64,000 nt of DNA from Prochilodus magdalenae. Its lineage: Eukaryota; Chordata; Actinopteri; Characiformes; Prochilodontidae. Below, piece after piece: positions 53,687 through 64,000 of the stretch (positions are counted from its first letter, which is position 1; every line of letters starts with the position of its first letter). The stretch is taken from positions 171,826-235,825 of the forward strand of contig JAMWET010001283.1 in assembly GCA_024036415.1 (NCBI GenBank), in the 5' to 3' direction. The translations under genes were made by a program, and so were the position numbers. Under the pieces are notes generated by a model that searched no databases, was not told the DNA's origin, and saw nothing but the letters and a program-made list of their open reading frames with translations.

Positions 53687-53867
53687 TTTTCCCATTATTA
53701 TTCTATGCTCAAACATATAAAATTTTGCAGGATTGTACCATTTTCCAAAAACAATCATTCAATGTCAAATATTTTCCCATAGAAATTAATGGCGGAATGT
53801 CAAGCAAATTCAAATGTAACTGTCACAAGTAATGTCATAATGGGCCTCTCTCACATAGACACTAGTC

Positions 53868-54063
53868 GAGGAAAGTCAAGTTTATTTATATAGCACCTTT
53901 TTTACAAAAGATGTTGTCACAAAGCAGCTTTACAGAAAATCTGTCCCTTTCCAATTTGTTTTACAGAAAAAGCCCCTGGTAAGCAAACCAAAGGCAACAC
54001 CCTCAGAGAAAAAGAAAGAAACCTCAGAAGAACCAAGACTGAAAAGGGGAACCCATCCTTCCA
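53868..54063 (-). mobile_element. Mirrored L2-like 3' tail
   Basis: Counterpart of 30330-30525: tttatttatatagcaccttt then gtcacaaagcagctttacag. Confidence 0.7.
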
Positions 54064-54143
54064 AATCCTTTGTTCCCCAGAAAGCAAAGCAAACACAAAA
54101 ATATACCAAAGACACTAATATACATTACACACAGACTCACACA

Positions 54144-54144
<1 letters not shown>

Positions 54145-54183
<39 letters not shown>
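54145..54183. repeat. Mirrored (AC)n microsatellite
   Basis: Counterpart of the (GT)n run at 30211-30248. Confidence 0.95.
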
Positions 54184-54185
<2 letters not shown>

Positions 54186-54217
54186 ACAGCTTAGCAATAA
54201 CAGTAAAACAATGATTT

Positions 54218-54427
54218 AATTGGATTTAAGGTAGCATTAAATTTAAGAAAGTACTGAATTTAGGTAAGCATGGAATATAGTAATAGTTATATAGGGTGCT
54301 AGTAAATAAAAAAAAATTAAAAAAGCAGGGCCTTAAGACAGCAGTTAATTTAAGGTGGCTGTCATTTCAAGGTGGCATTGTATTTAAGAGGCCGGGTATG
54401 TAAAGTGGCAGTAGTTTCAAGGCATCA
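54218..54427 (-). repeat. Mirrored 17-bp minisatellite, part 2
   Basis: Counterpart of 29967-30176 with no net length change. Confidence 0.78.
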
Positions 54428-54794
54428 TTGTATTAAAAATAAATAAATAAATAAAAATAAACAAATAAAAAAATGTTTATTCATAGAGCACCTTTTATAC
54501 TGTTGGCAGTTCAAAGTGCTTTACAGACAGCTGACATCAGTAATGAGGATGAATACTAATACTACTACTACACATACATATATACATACACTAACACATA
54601 TATACATACATACATACAAACACACACACACATATACTTTCTAAGTCAGTTTTTAAATTAAAACTTGTATAAATTTGCTCCACCATACAATGATTACAAC
54701 TGAACTCTCAAACAGACAGTCAGACAACTAGAGCGTAAATGGCATCTCACTAAACTTGAAGTATTCCACTCTGCCTGGAAGGATAGCCTTATAG

Positions 54795-55175
54795 ACTTGT
54801 AGGAGTAACAGGAAAAGCTCTTACATGGTTCAGATCTTATTTAAGAGATCAATTTGTAAGTATAAACAGTTAATCATCCACTTGATTAAACCTTTGGATC
54901 CACAGGGATCTGTCTTAGAACCTTTATTATTTACCTTATATATATAACTAAACTTTGTTAAGTCTTTTGCTGGAACAACCAGAAACTAGCTAACCATAAA
55001 TGGTACCAACTTGTAGGAGTAACAGGAAGATCTCTGTTCATGGTTCAGATCTTATTTAAGCAATCAATTTGTAAATATAAACAGTTAATCATCCACTTGA
55101 TTTGCCAAACGGTTAATCAAGTGGATGATTAACTGTTTATATTTACAAATTGATTGCTTAAATCCACTTGATGAA
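54795..55175. repeat. Mirrored rearranged LINE pieces with hairpin
   Basis: Counterpart of 29220-29600. The hairpin arms lie at about 55054-55103 and 55115-55163. One extra G near 55034 relative to the left arm. Confidence 0.8.
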
Positions 55176-56440
55176 CCGTTTGGTTAATCAAGTTTGGTGT
55201 TCCACAGGGATCTGTCTTAGAACCTATATTATTTACCTTATATATGCTACCATTCGGTACCATAATCAGAAACCATAACATAAACTTCCACTGCTATGCT
55301 GATGCCACACAACTGTATATCTCAGCTAGACCAGATGATCCACTTCACCTTAATAAGATAGAGGACTGTGTTAAAGACATGAAAGACTGGATGTCAAGTA
55401 ACTTCCTCCTATTGAACTCTGACAAAACAGAAGTTCTTCTTTTTGGTCCCAAAACTGTTAGAACCGAGCTGTCTGCATTACCACTAAGTCTAAATAGCTT
55501 CTTAGTTACACCAGGTACCTCTGTTAAAAGTCTTGGTGTGATGATCGATCCTAATCTGGCCTTGGATGAGCATATTAATAATATCACTAGAATAGCTTTC
55601 CTACATCTACGCAATATTGCAAAATTAAGAAATGTACTGTCACTACAGGATTCAGAAAAGCTAGTTTCTGGTTGTTCCAGCAAAAGCCTTAACAAAGTTC
55701 AGCTAGTCCAAAACGCTCACAAAAACGAGTCCTTACAAGAACTAGAAAGTTTGACCATATCAGCCCAGTCTTATCTGACTTACACTGGTTACCAGTTAAA
55801 TTCCGCATTGAGTATAAAATTCTTCTTCTGGCATATAAAGCTCTAATCAGCCTAAATAGCTCTTTGTACCTGACTGAACTTCTCATATAATGAACCATCA
55901 CATGACCTTAGGTCTCAAAGTGCTGGTTCTGTATTAGTGCCTAGAATTAATAATGTTACATCGGGAAGCAGAGTCTTTTCACACAAGGCCCCCCAGCTTT
56001 GGAATAACCTACCAGTCAGTGTTCGGGACTCAGACACAGCCTCAATCTTTAAGTCCAGGCTTAACACCTACCGGTTCAGTCGAGCTTTTGGTAATTAGTC
56101 TTTTCTTTCTGCTAGATAAAAGGTGCAGATCTAGGGGTCCACTGACAGAGAGTGTTTGGTAAGCTGGGAATGTTGGTGCTGTCGTCCCTCTGCTCTTCAT
56201 TGTCACTCAGGTTTGTTGACGGTGAAGCAGAGGGGTGCTGACTTCTCAGTGAGCTCTCATGTCTTTGTGACCTTCTGGCTTTTTCCCTTTTAGTTATGCT
56301 GTATTAACCAGGCTGTATTAGCCGGAGTCATTGCTTCACTCATCATGTTAACATCATATAGTGTGTTCAGATCTTCTGTCAGAGCTGACAGTCTGTATGT
56401 TCTTTTTGCCTGAACTAAACTGCTGCCTCACATACTGTGC
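55175..56440 (+). mobile_element. Mirrored L2-like LINE reverse-transcriptase piece
   Basis: The open part 55244-55846 is base-for-base the reverse complement of 28548-29150, including the YADA change and the internal deletion. The C-terminal end and 3' UTR follow to about 56440. Confidence 0.88.
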
Positions 56441-56752
56441 TGGTCTGATGCCAAAAAAAACAAAACAAACAAACAAACAACAAAGAAAAAAAAAACTCTA
56501 TATATACATGTAGACTTGATTTGACATACACATATACACATACATACCAAAAAAAAAGTTTTTAGGTGTTTTGAGCACTGAGCTCGGACTGTCTAATAGA
56601 AGCTGGGATTGAGTGTCTACAAGTTTTAGAGCCATAATAACAGAAGGGAGTTCTCTCATGTGTTTTTCTCTGTATTTCACAAAAGGTATTATAGCAGAAG
56701 GCCAGCATTTCAAGATCTAAGATCACAAGCTGAACATAAACAGGGAGACATT

Positions 56753-57101
56753 CTGTGATTTAAGTAGCAGTGAATTTAAGATGATATTCATTTTAAGGTG
56801 TCATTTTATTTAATGTGGCAATAAATTTTTGGTATCAACTAATTTAAAGTGGCAGTGATTTTAAGGTATCAGCATATTTAAGGTAGCAGTGAATTTTAGG
56901 AGGCTGTAAATTTGAGGCATCAATGGATTTAAACTGGTAAAAGATAAAGTATTTAGGTAGCAGTGAGTATAGGGTGGTATTAATTTCAAAATATCAGTGT
57001 ATTTAAGATTGTAGTGAATTTAAGGTGGTACTAAATTTAAATTTGCATCTTTAAGGTCTCTTTAAACAGTAAATTTAAGGTAGCAGTAAATATGTGGTAT
57101 C
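56753..57101 (-). repeat. Mirrored 17-bp minisatellite, part 1
   Basis: Counterpart of 27318-27660, slightly longer and with extra base differences. Confidence 0.8.
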
Positions 57102-58855
57102 AGTAGAAGCACCTCATATTGTTGTGTTGTTGCACGGCTTGTTTATTTAAAACATGAACCACTGTTTTAAAGTTTGGAAGTTTTTCCTCTATATTTTGAG
57201 TGATACTTTTACAAAGTAGGAACTAAATGCATTTTTCACCCTGACCAAAGCATGTACCTTGTTTGTATCAGATAAGAATTTAAATCCTGAATTATGATTA
57301 GTACTAGATGGAGCTTTAAAAGCCTATTTAAATAAAAACGCTGCATGTTTCCTTAGATGACGTTTATGTATTTTTTTGTTTATTCCAGTTAGAAACAGTA
57401 AGGCAAAACAGGTTTGTTTGATGTCATTACAGCTGTTCTTTGCTTTTAAAGTCAGGAATTGTAAACAATAATTCTTGTACCCCACAGGACTTTTTATTAT
57501 AATCTGCAGACTAGTTTGGAAGACCTTAACCAGCCAGAATGCCCAGTATGTACTTATGGCACCATTTAAGATGGACACTGATATTAGCAAAAGAAGCTGA
57601 TGAATAGATGATTTCAGTGCCTACTATCTTTTGATCTTAGTCAAGATTGAAAACAAATATCTGGTACAGGTAACTTTAGCTACTAGCAAGACTCAAGTAA
57701 CTAATTACTTAGCATAGCTGACTAAATTAGCTTATTACATGGAGGTTCATTTTGTTTTTTTCCTGTCTGTTTGTCTTTCTGGACAGGTTTCGTCCTGTGT
57801 GATCACTGTGTTAAAATTTAAATGATAAAAAAAAACATTTATTTAATTGCTAATTTAATTAAATTAAAAAGCTGCATTTGTGTCATAATTGTATACAGTC
57901 CTAGGTGAAATTAAAGGCACAGTTATGTTGCTTTTCACCGTCCTCCTGCTTTATTTACAGAATTTACCATACGCTTATATCAGGAGTGGTTTACTGACTT
58001 AGTGACTATGTTGTCCATTTTAGAAAATGAAGCCTAACTAATGGTAATAGGGTTAGTTCAAACTACTCTTGAGCTCAAAACAATGCCAGAACAAGACCCA
58101 GTACTGAAACCTAAAAAGAGAAATAAATAGTTAAATACAGCAAACATGCAATACAAGGCATTTTTTAGATTAGTGTATTTTGTAATTGGTAATAAAGAGA
58201 TTTATATTTAGTCTGAGTTATAAAACTATAGGAAAGTCCGCTGTTTAGACAGCTAGTTTATTCCCACCACATGGGTTTGGTCACGCTTATCTTCCAAGCA
58301 TCTTGAAAGAGATGGCGGCTCAATCAAGAATGGCTTTGTAGGCAAGCATCAGAAGTTATAAATCTCGTAGCCTAATAGCAAGCCTTAATAAGAAATTAAA
58401 AGCTACTGGACTAGCACCTGGGTGGCGTCTCAAGAGTGAAAATGTTGAATCCGTCACATATTGTGAGAAGAAATCTTTAAAGTGCTTCAAACATATGTGC
58501 CTCTTTACAGTAACAAAGGTTTAAATGCAGTGCACACAACTGTGTTTAAAATGTGGTTTTAAATTGGACCAGGCTTTTGCAGTCAGCAGTAAAAGATGTT
58601 CCAAAAAAACCACCCCAAAAAAAACCCCAAAAAACAAACAAACAAACCAACAAACAGTCTCCAGCCTCCTGCAGTTCAACTGCAACCATGGCACTTGAAA
58701 ATACCTGTCCCAGTCTGCAGTACAGCTCTCCAACTTTAGATTAACAGCACCAAACAAGCTGAAGTTAATTAATTACAGCTTCTGATTTGCCTTTGACTTG
58801 TAGAATTATGGAGTTTCTTTTAAATGTAAAACCTAAATGTGTTTTGTTTCTGTTA
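57102..58855. other. Mirror of unannotated gng4 intron
   Basis: Counterpart of 25621-27317 with scattered small indels and some substitutions. Nothing recognised. Confidence 0.6.
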
Positions 58856-58859
58856 AAAG

Positions 58860-59450
58860 GTTAAGCAAGGATTACTGACTACCTCACTGGCAGACCTCAG
58901 TATGTCCAGGCTGAAGGACTGTACATCCATACTGCGGTCAGCAGCACAGCGCACCACAGGGGCTGTACTTTTTCTTTTCCTCTTCACACTGTAAACTCAG
59001 TACAAGACATCAAGTACAACCTGAGACGTGCCCAACATGCAGAAGTTCTCGGACAATACTGCTATGTGGCTTGTGTAAAGTTAGGTTGAGGCACCCACAT
59101 CAGTATGGAACAATAGAAAGCAAGTGTCAGTGGCAGGTTACTGCTCCCAAACCAGATGTTAGGAGATTCTTTGTCCCAAGAGCCAAGAGGGAAGAGGACA
59201 GATGAGGACTGACCTCATGTTAAATAATACGTTATTTGCACTATTACACTTTACTGTATATCATGTAAATCTGCACTCCTGACACTGCCACTGTCCTTAA
59301 CTATCAATCAGATGCACAGGTTTATTATCCTTTTTATTTAATATCATTCTTTTGCTGATGCCTGTGCCCCTTGCACATGTAATGCACATTTATTTTTTTT
59401 TTTGTTTTATTATTATTGCACTGCCCTTTTTAGCTGCAAAGTTCACATAT
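58860..59450 (+). mobile_element. Mirrored LINE reverse-transcriptase fragment
   Basis: Counterpart of 25030-25620. Frames are further broken by indels. The same FSDN motif can be read near 59050. Confidence 0.72.
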
Positions 59451-59507
59451 TTTCTATGGGTTTACAGTTATATCTCTATATATAGCAGTTATACTCTATA
59501 TCTATAG

Positions 59508-59568
59508 AACACACACACACATACCACATACACATTACACACAACATATATATATATACATATATATA

Positions 59569-59605
<37 letters not shown>
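59508..59605. repeat. Mirrored (CA)n/(TA)n microsatellite, contracted
   Basis: Counterpart of 24839-24982, but only about 98 bases against 144, with the CA and TA parts irregular. Confidence 0.85.
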
Positions 59606-59606
<1 letters not shown>

Positions 59607-60026
59607 CACACACACAGAGAGACAGAGGACAGAAGAGAGCTTGAATGAGACATTGGGCTGCTATAAAATACATCTCTAGTATTTCTCACCAGAGCAGTGT
59701 GACTGCATGGAAGGAACACCAGCATCGCTCAGAGGAAGGTGAAAGTACTCATTGCAGCGACCCAGGCAGAAAACACCAGGACACAGATACTGGTATCAAA
59801 CCAGGTTTGAGAATAACAGGCTGGTGTAATTAGGTGATTACATTACATTAGAAAATTTATAGTGGGCATATATTCTTGGGCAATTATTTGTTTTTTCAAT
59901 TTTCTATGTATATCAAGCCAGTATTTACTCAAGACTGCACAAACCGCAGTTTTCCCCTCGTTTCAAAAATTGTTGCACAGTTTCCATGACAAAAAAGTTA
60001 TGCCTAAAATTAATTAAACACATTGA

Positions 60027-61468
60027 CACATGGCGGTTAATATAAAAGAAAAACCCACAATGGTAACAGAAAAACTTTAATCTGACCAAAAGTAATAAAT
60101 AAATAAAAATTTTTCTATAAAAAAATGAAACAAATGAAAGTCAGACATAGTTTTTTGCAATCATGCTTCAAACAGAATTATTAAAAAATAACTCCTGAAA
60201 ACAGGCCTGGACAGAAAATGATGGTAGCCCTTAACTTAATATTTTGTTTGCACAACCTTTTTGGAGGCAATCACTGCAAATCAAGACGATTTCCTGTAAC
60301 CTGTCAATGACACTTCTGCACCTCTCCGCAGGTATTTTGGCCCACCTCCTCATGAGCAAACTGCTCTCAGTTGTCTCAGGTTTTGAAGGGTGCCCTTTTC
60401 CAAACAGCATGTTTCAGCTCCTTTCCAAAAATGCTCAATAAGGATTTAGTCAGAGGGCTCATTAGAAGGCCAACTGCCGAATACAACGTGCCAGAATTTT
60501 TTCCTCCTTAACAAGTCTTTGGGTTGTTTTTTAAAGATGTTGTGTTTTTGGTGTCATTATCCACGACTCGTTTGCACAGACCAGATGACCCTGCGACTGA
60601 GCACCAAGGGTCTTTCTGGACACTGGAGAACAGCACAATTTCATCTCTAGAAATTCCATTGTAGTCTTGAGATTTCATTGTACCCTGCAACATTTTTTTA
60701 ACAATGTGTCCCCTTGGTCGTCTTCCCATTAAGTCCACTTTGCTCACACATGGACGGATGGTGCGATCTGACACTGATGTTCCTTGAGCTTGAAGTTCAC
60801 GATTAAATCCTCTTTAGTGAAGTTCTTCTTGGCTCTTTTGTTACCATTCGTATTATCTGTCTCTTTTGAATCGATTGTCCTCCTGCGTGCACGTCCAGGG
60901 AGTTTTGGCTACAGTTTCCATGGATCTTAAAATTTCTGAATAATATATGCAGCTTGTAAGTCACAGGAAACATCAAGCCGCTTGGAGATGGTCTTATAAC
61001 CTTTATCCTTTTAACATGCGTGTCTATAATTTTCTTTCTAATGTCCGGAGACAACTTCTTTACCTTTGCTTTCTCTGGTCCATGTGATTGTGGTACACAC
61101 CTTGTCACCAAACCGGCACAGTGACTACTGTTGTAGCCCTATATATATATCCACTGACTGATTACACAGATTGTAGGCACCTGTGATGCTACAATAAATG
61201 AACACCACCTTGTGATTTAACATGCCCCTTTGGTCACAATTTTTTCAGGGGTACCATCATTTCTGTTACAGGCCTGTTTCAGGAGTTTATTTTTTTAAAT
61301 AATTCGGTGTGAAGCATGTTGAAAAGCAATATCTGACTTTCATTTGTTCCTTTTCATACCAGATTTATAATTATTATTACTTTTGTCATATTAAAGTTAT
61401 TTCTGTTACCATTGTGGGTTTTTCTTTCCATCAACCGAGGGGTTATGAACCATTTTGTCCACGTGTGT
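60027..61468 (-). mobile_element. Mirrored Tc1-like element, heavily diverged
   Basis: Counterpart of 23095-24425 with both inverted ends recognisable (gaaaaacccacaatggtaac at 60049; cattttgtccacgtgtgtaa at 61451) but with over 100 extra bases and many frame changes. On the minus strand the transposase start cannot be read as one frame. Around 60437 it keeps bases corresponding to the P-I-E-H codons that the left copy lacks. Confidence 0.85.
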
Positions 61469-61619
61469 AATAATAAAATTGAAAATGCAGCATAGACTTT
61501 TAAACTGTTAAGTCTTTTGCATCTGAGAAAGTCCATCTTAGTGTTTAAGGCATAAAAAAACGGCCATGTCTGGTGATTTGTGTGAATATGGACAACCAAG
61601 CCTTATGCTTTTTAATTTG

Positions 61620-61985
61620 GCACTACTGTTTTATTACTGGCACTGTCATACCACTTTAATCCTACATCTAAATTCTGCTAATGCACACATCACTTTATCT
61701 TACTTATTGTCTTTCAGTGTCCTTACTGTGGTCACATGTTTATCTCAGGGCCCTTATTTATTATTTTATCGTTATGTCTGTTTTTTTGTCTATTTTATGT
61801 TTACTGGTTTAATATATTCAACATACTCATGTATTGATTTAGTAATCTATTTGTCGGTAAAATGTTTATGTGGCTGCAACTTGGTGCAGAGTAGTAACGC
61901 AATTTCAATCCTCTGTATGTCTCGTACATATTGAAGTACTGAACAATAAAACTACTTGACCTTGAAAGTGATTGACAATAAGCTT
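61620..61985 (+). mobile_element. Mirrored LINE 3' untranslated fragment
   Basis: Counterpart of 22600-22960, ending acaataaaactacttgacct. Confidence 0.5.
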
Positions 61986-62185
61986 TTCTCTTGTACCACC
62001 TTGAGAAGCTACCTTGACATTGGAAATGAAAATTCCTATTTCACCTTTGTTTGAGCAGTTACCAATCCAGCTTCTTTCCAGGTGCTCAGAATGTAGCTGC
62101 TGCTCTGTTAAAGGGGGAATGAAAAATTAAAAGATAAAACTGTAGAAAATGTGTTTTTGTAGAAATTGAACATTTAGCACAGTCC

Positions 62186-62280
62186 TATATATATTATATT
62201 ATATATATATATATATATATAATATATATATATATAATATATATATATATATATTATATATATATATATAATATATATAG
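62186..62280. repeat. Mirrored (TA)n microsatellite, interrupted
   Basis: Counterpart of 22340-22408, broken by extra A or T bases into several short TA blocks. Confidence 0.85.
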
Positions 62281-64000
62281 ACCTAGTAGAGGGACAGAGA
62301 AAGAGATAGACATAGAACATATAGACAGATATAAAGATCATACAGATGATACTGCGACATATATTGCCCATTCCACCCACTATTACCTGGGCAGATATTA
62401 TTGTGCAATTCCACAAGCTGCACAGCTAGGCAAGCAAAGACAATAACATCAGTTCATCTAGGGCCCATGTGGTCAAACATAAGGGCCTAGTGGCCAAATC
62501 AAGCCTCTGTAGCAAAATCTGAACCAGACCCGCAAAATTATTAAAATTGTTTTCAATCAGCTGCACTACGATTCTCAGCATTGTACTGCTCTATAATGTT
62601 GCGCGCCCAGCCCTATAACGTTGTTTATAATGTGGTCAAGTGTGAGGATGATGCATGTTTCCAGAGCCAGCTGCTGCAGGTTTCAAAGTCCAGATTCTGC
62701 ATGTTTCAGAGTTCAGACCGCTGCAGGTGCTATTTTATAACTAACTCCATTGCATAACTGTAAGTTTTTATGAAAAGTTAACAGTTTGTTAAAACTTTTT
62801 TATACTAATCTACAAAAATAAATTAATTGGCAAACAAAATAATTTAAAAACAGTGTTTTTACATATATTAAACACTTTACAGATCTGTAAAGTATTACAC
62901 ATAATATAGAAACTTAGTAAGACAAATTGTGTTTTGCCTTAACCTACATGATAATTACATAACATTTGGTTCACTTTCACTGTATCTGTTTTTATACAGC
63001 AGCATAGGGCCATCGTCCCAAATTAAAGGGGTCTTTTCTGACCTTCACCCACCAACTGCAAACCGGCTAGTCCTCGCTGAACACTTGTTACACCAGACCA
63101 GTTACATCACCAAACATGCTAGCTTTGTTTCCACAATGTCCAAACCAATATAAAACACCTAGCTATAATGACCAAAAGGGGGGAAAAAAAAAAAAAGAAA
63201 AATTGGGTGGAAAAGGGACACAGTGCATTAACCTTACCTGTCATTATGAGATGAAACATTGTTAACAAATATGGAGAGTTGGACAGAGACAACAAACAGA
63301 AGGGCCTTGGAACACAGCAGGCAGCCTATGGTTATATATATTTCAATTATTTTGAAAGATTTCAAATAATAATGTTATTTTGATATATCAATGGATATAA
63401 GCAAAATGTATTTATAAAAAAACGGAAAAGCAAATTGTGTTTCTCTGCCCCTCGGCTTTGTTGAATGTTTATATTATGGCCCTTTAAGTGTTCGAGTTTG
63501 AACTCACTGATCTTAAAAGCAAATGTTTGAGCGCCTTATATCAATAATAAAAACAAGTCGAATTTTGATCAGCAGGATGCCCTGGGGGGGGGGGGAGGCA
63601 AAAAACAGTACCAGCTATGGACAATTGTTATGTCATACACACCTGAGTCAGGTGTGTTTCTAACGGGAAAATATAACTTCATTACAATAAATAGATACAT
63701 AAATGTAAATGCAGTAAGTAAAAGCAACAAGAAGGCATGTTTTTTGAAAAAAGGTTAGTTATATACTGTATTTTGAAGTGAGTAATTTTGAAAAGCAAAA
63801 AAATGAAAGAAAGCCCGATCCCTCTACAGAAATCACTGTTTATTTGCTGCCCAGAGGATTGTAGATGTAAATGCTACTACTTAACTACTTGTTGTGAGAA
63901 TCCAGGAACTGAACTTTGTTTAAGATTCGTTCCTATATTTCAAAGCAGCACAGATGCCTCCTAGAAAAACCACATTATGAAATTAAATTAAGCACAATAA
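62281..64000. other. Mirror of the gng4 intron 5' part, to the window edge
   Basis: Counterpart of about 20717-22335, with frequent one-base differences at homopolymers and a run of ten G at 63586 where the left arm has no G run. No gene. Confidence 0.6.

Larger units (their letters stand above)
42075..64000 (-). repeat. Right arm of the giant inverted repeat, running off the window
   Basis: Reverse complement of the left arm, 21,926 bases against 21,357, so it has about 570 more bases net. Differences cluster as short insertions and deletions near the fold and distal to about 56.3 kb, while about 49-56.2 kb is nearly identical to 28.2-35 kb. Genes in this arm are damaged copies. The repeat continues past the right edge, so its true extent is unknown. 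Confidence 0.95.

Overview
The window is nuclear DNA from a vertebrate, almost certainly a teleost fish. The genes are split into short coding exons with GT-AG introns. The introns are full of decayed Tc1-family transposons, L2-like LINE pieces whose tails read like the common fish type (ctgtaaagctgctttgagac...ctatataaataaa), and long (TA)n and (TG)n runs. An otophysan such as a catfish is plausible, but the sequence alone does not settle the species.

Three real genes lie on the + strand in the order lyst, gng4, b3galnt2. This is the order and relative orientation known for LYST, GNG4 and B3GALNT2 at human 1q42. Positions 1127-12848 hold the last 13 coding exons of lyst (about 615 C-terminal residues: most of the BEACH domain and the WD40 repeats). 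Its exon phases are consistent throughout. A candidate poly(A) signal is at 13088. Positions 12.85-15.8 kb are intergenic and hold a G/T tract, an unclassified repeat and a minisatellite. A GC-rich block at 15.9-16.4 kb looks like the gng4 promoter plus a non-coding first exon. The two gng4 coding exons are at 20191-20289 and 37557-37685, and together encode a complete 75-residue G-protein gamma subunit ending in CTIL. Positions 39.85-40.35 kb are a promoter-like block, followed by b3galnt2 exon 1 (40351-40456) and exon 2 (40749-40875).

The dominant structural feature is a very large inverted repeat. From about 42074 the sequence turns back on itself, and 42075-64000 is the reverse complement of 42073 back to about 20717. 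The arms (21.4 and 21.9 kb) meet with essentially no spacer. Agreement is uneven: about 28.2-35 kb against 49-56.2 kb is nearly identical, while the parts next to the fold and the distal part of the right arm differ by many short indels. The mirrored gng4 and b3galnt2 exons in the right arm are broken. b3galnt2 never reaches its third exon because the fold comes first. The most economical reading is a fold-back (palindromic) long-read or assembly artefact. A few differences in which the right arm keeps the more ancestral-looking bases mean that a second haplotype or a real inverted duplication is not fully excluded.

Most of the remainder is mobile-element debris: four decayed Tc1-like elements in the left part (a fifth is the mirror image of one), fragments of at least two LINE lineages, a 17-bp minisatellite split by a LINE insertion, and three copies of an unclassified interspersed repeat. 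I found no CRISPR array, prokaryotic operon, tRNA or rRNA gene, and no novel molecular system.
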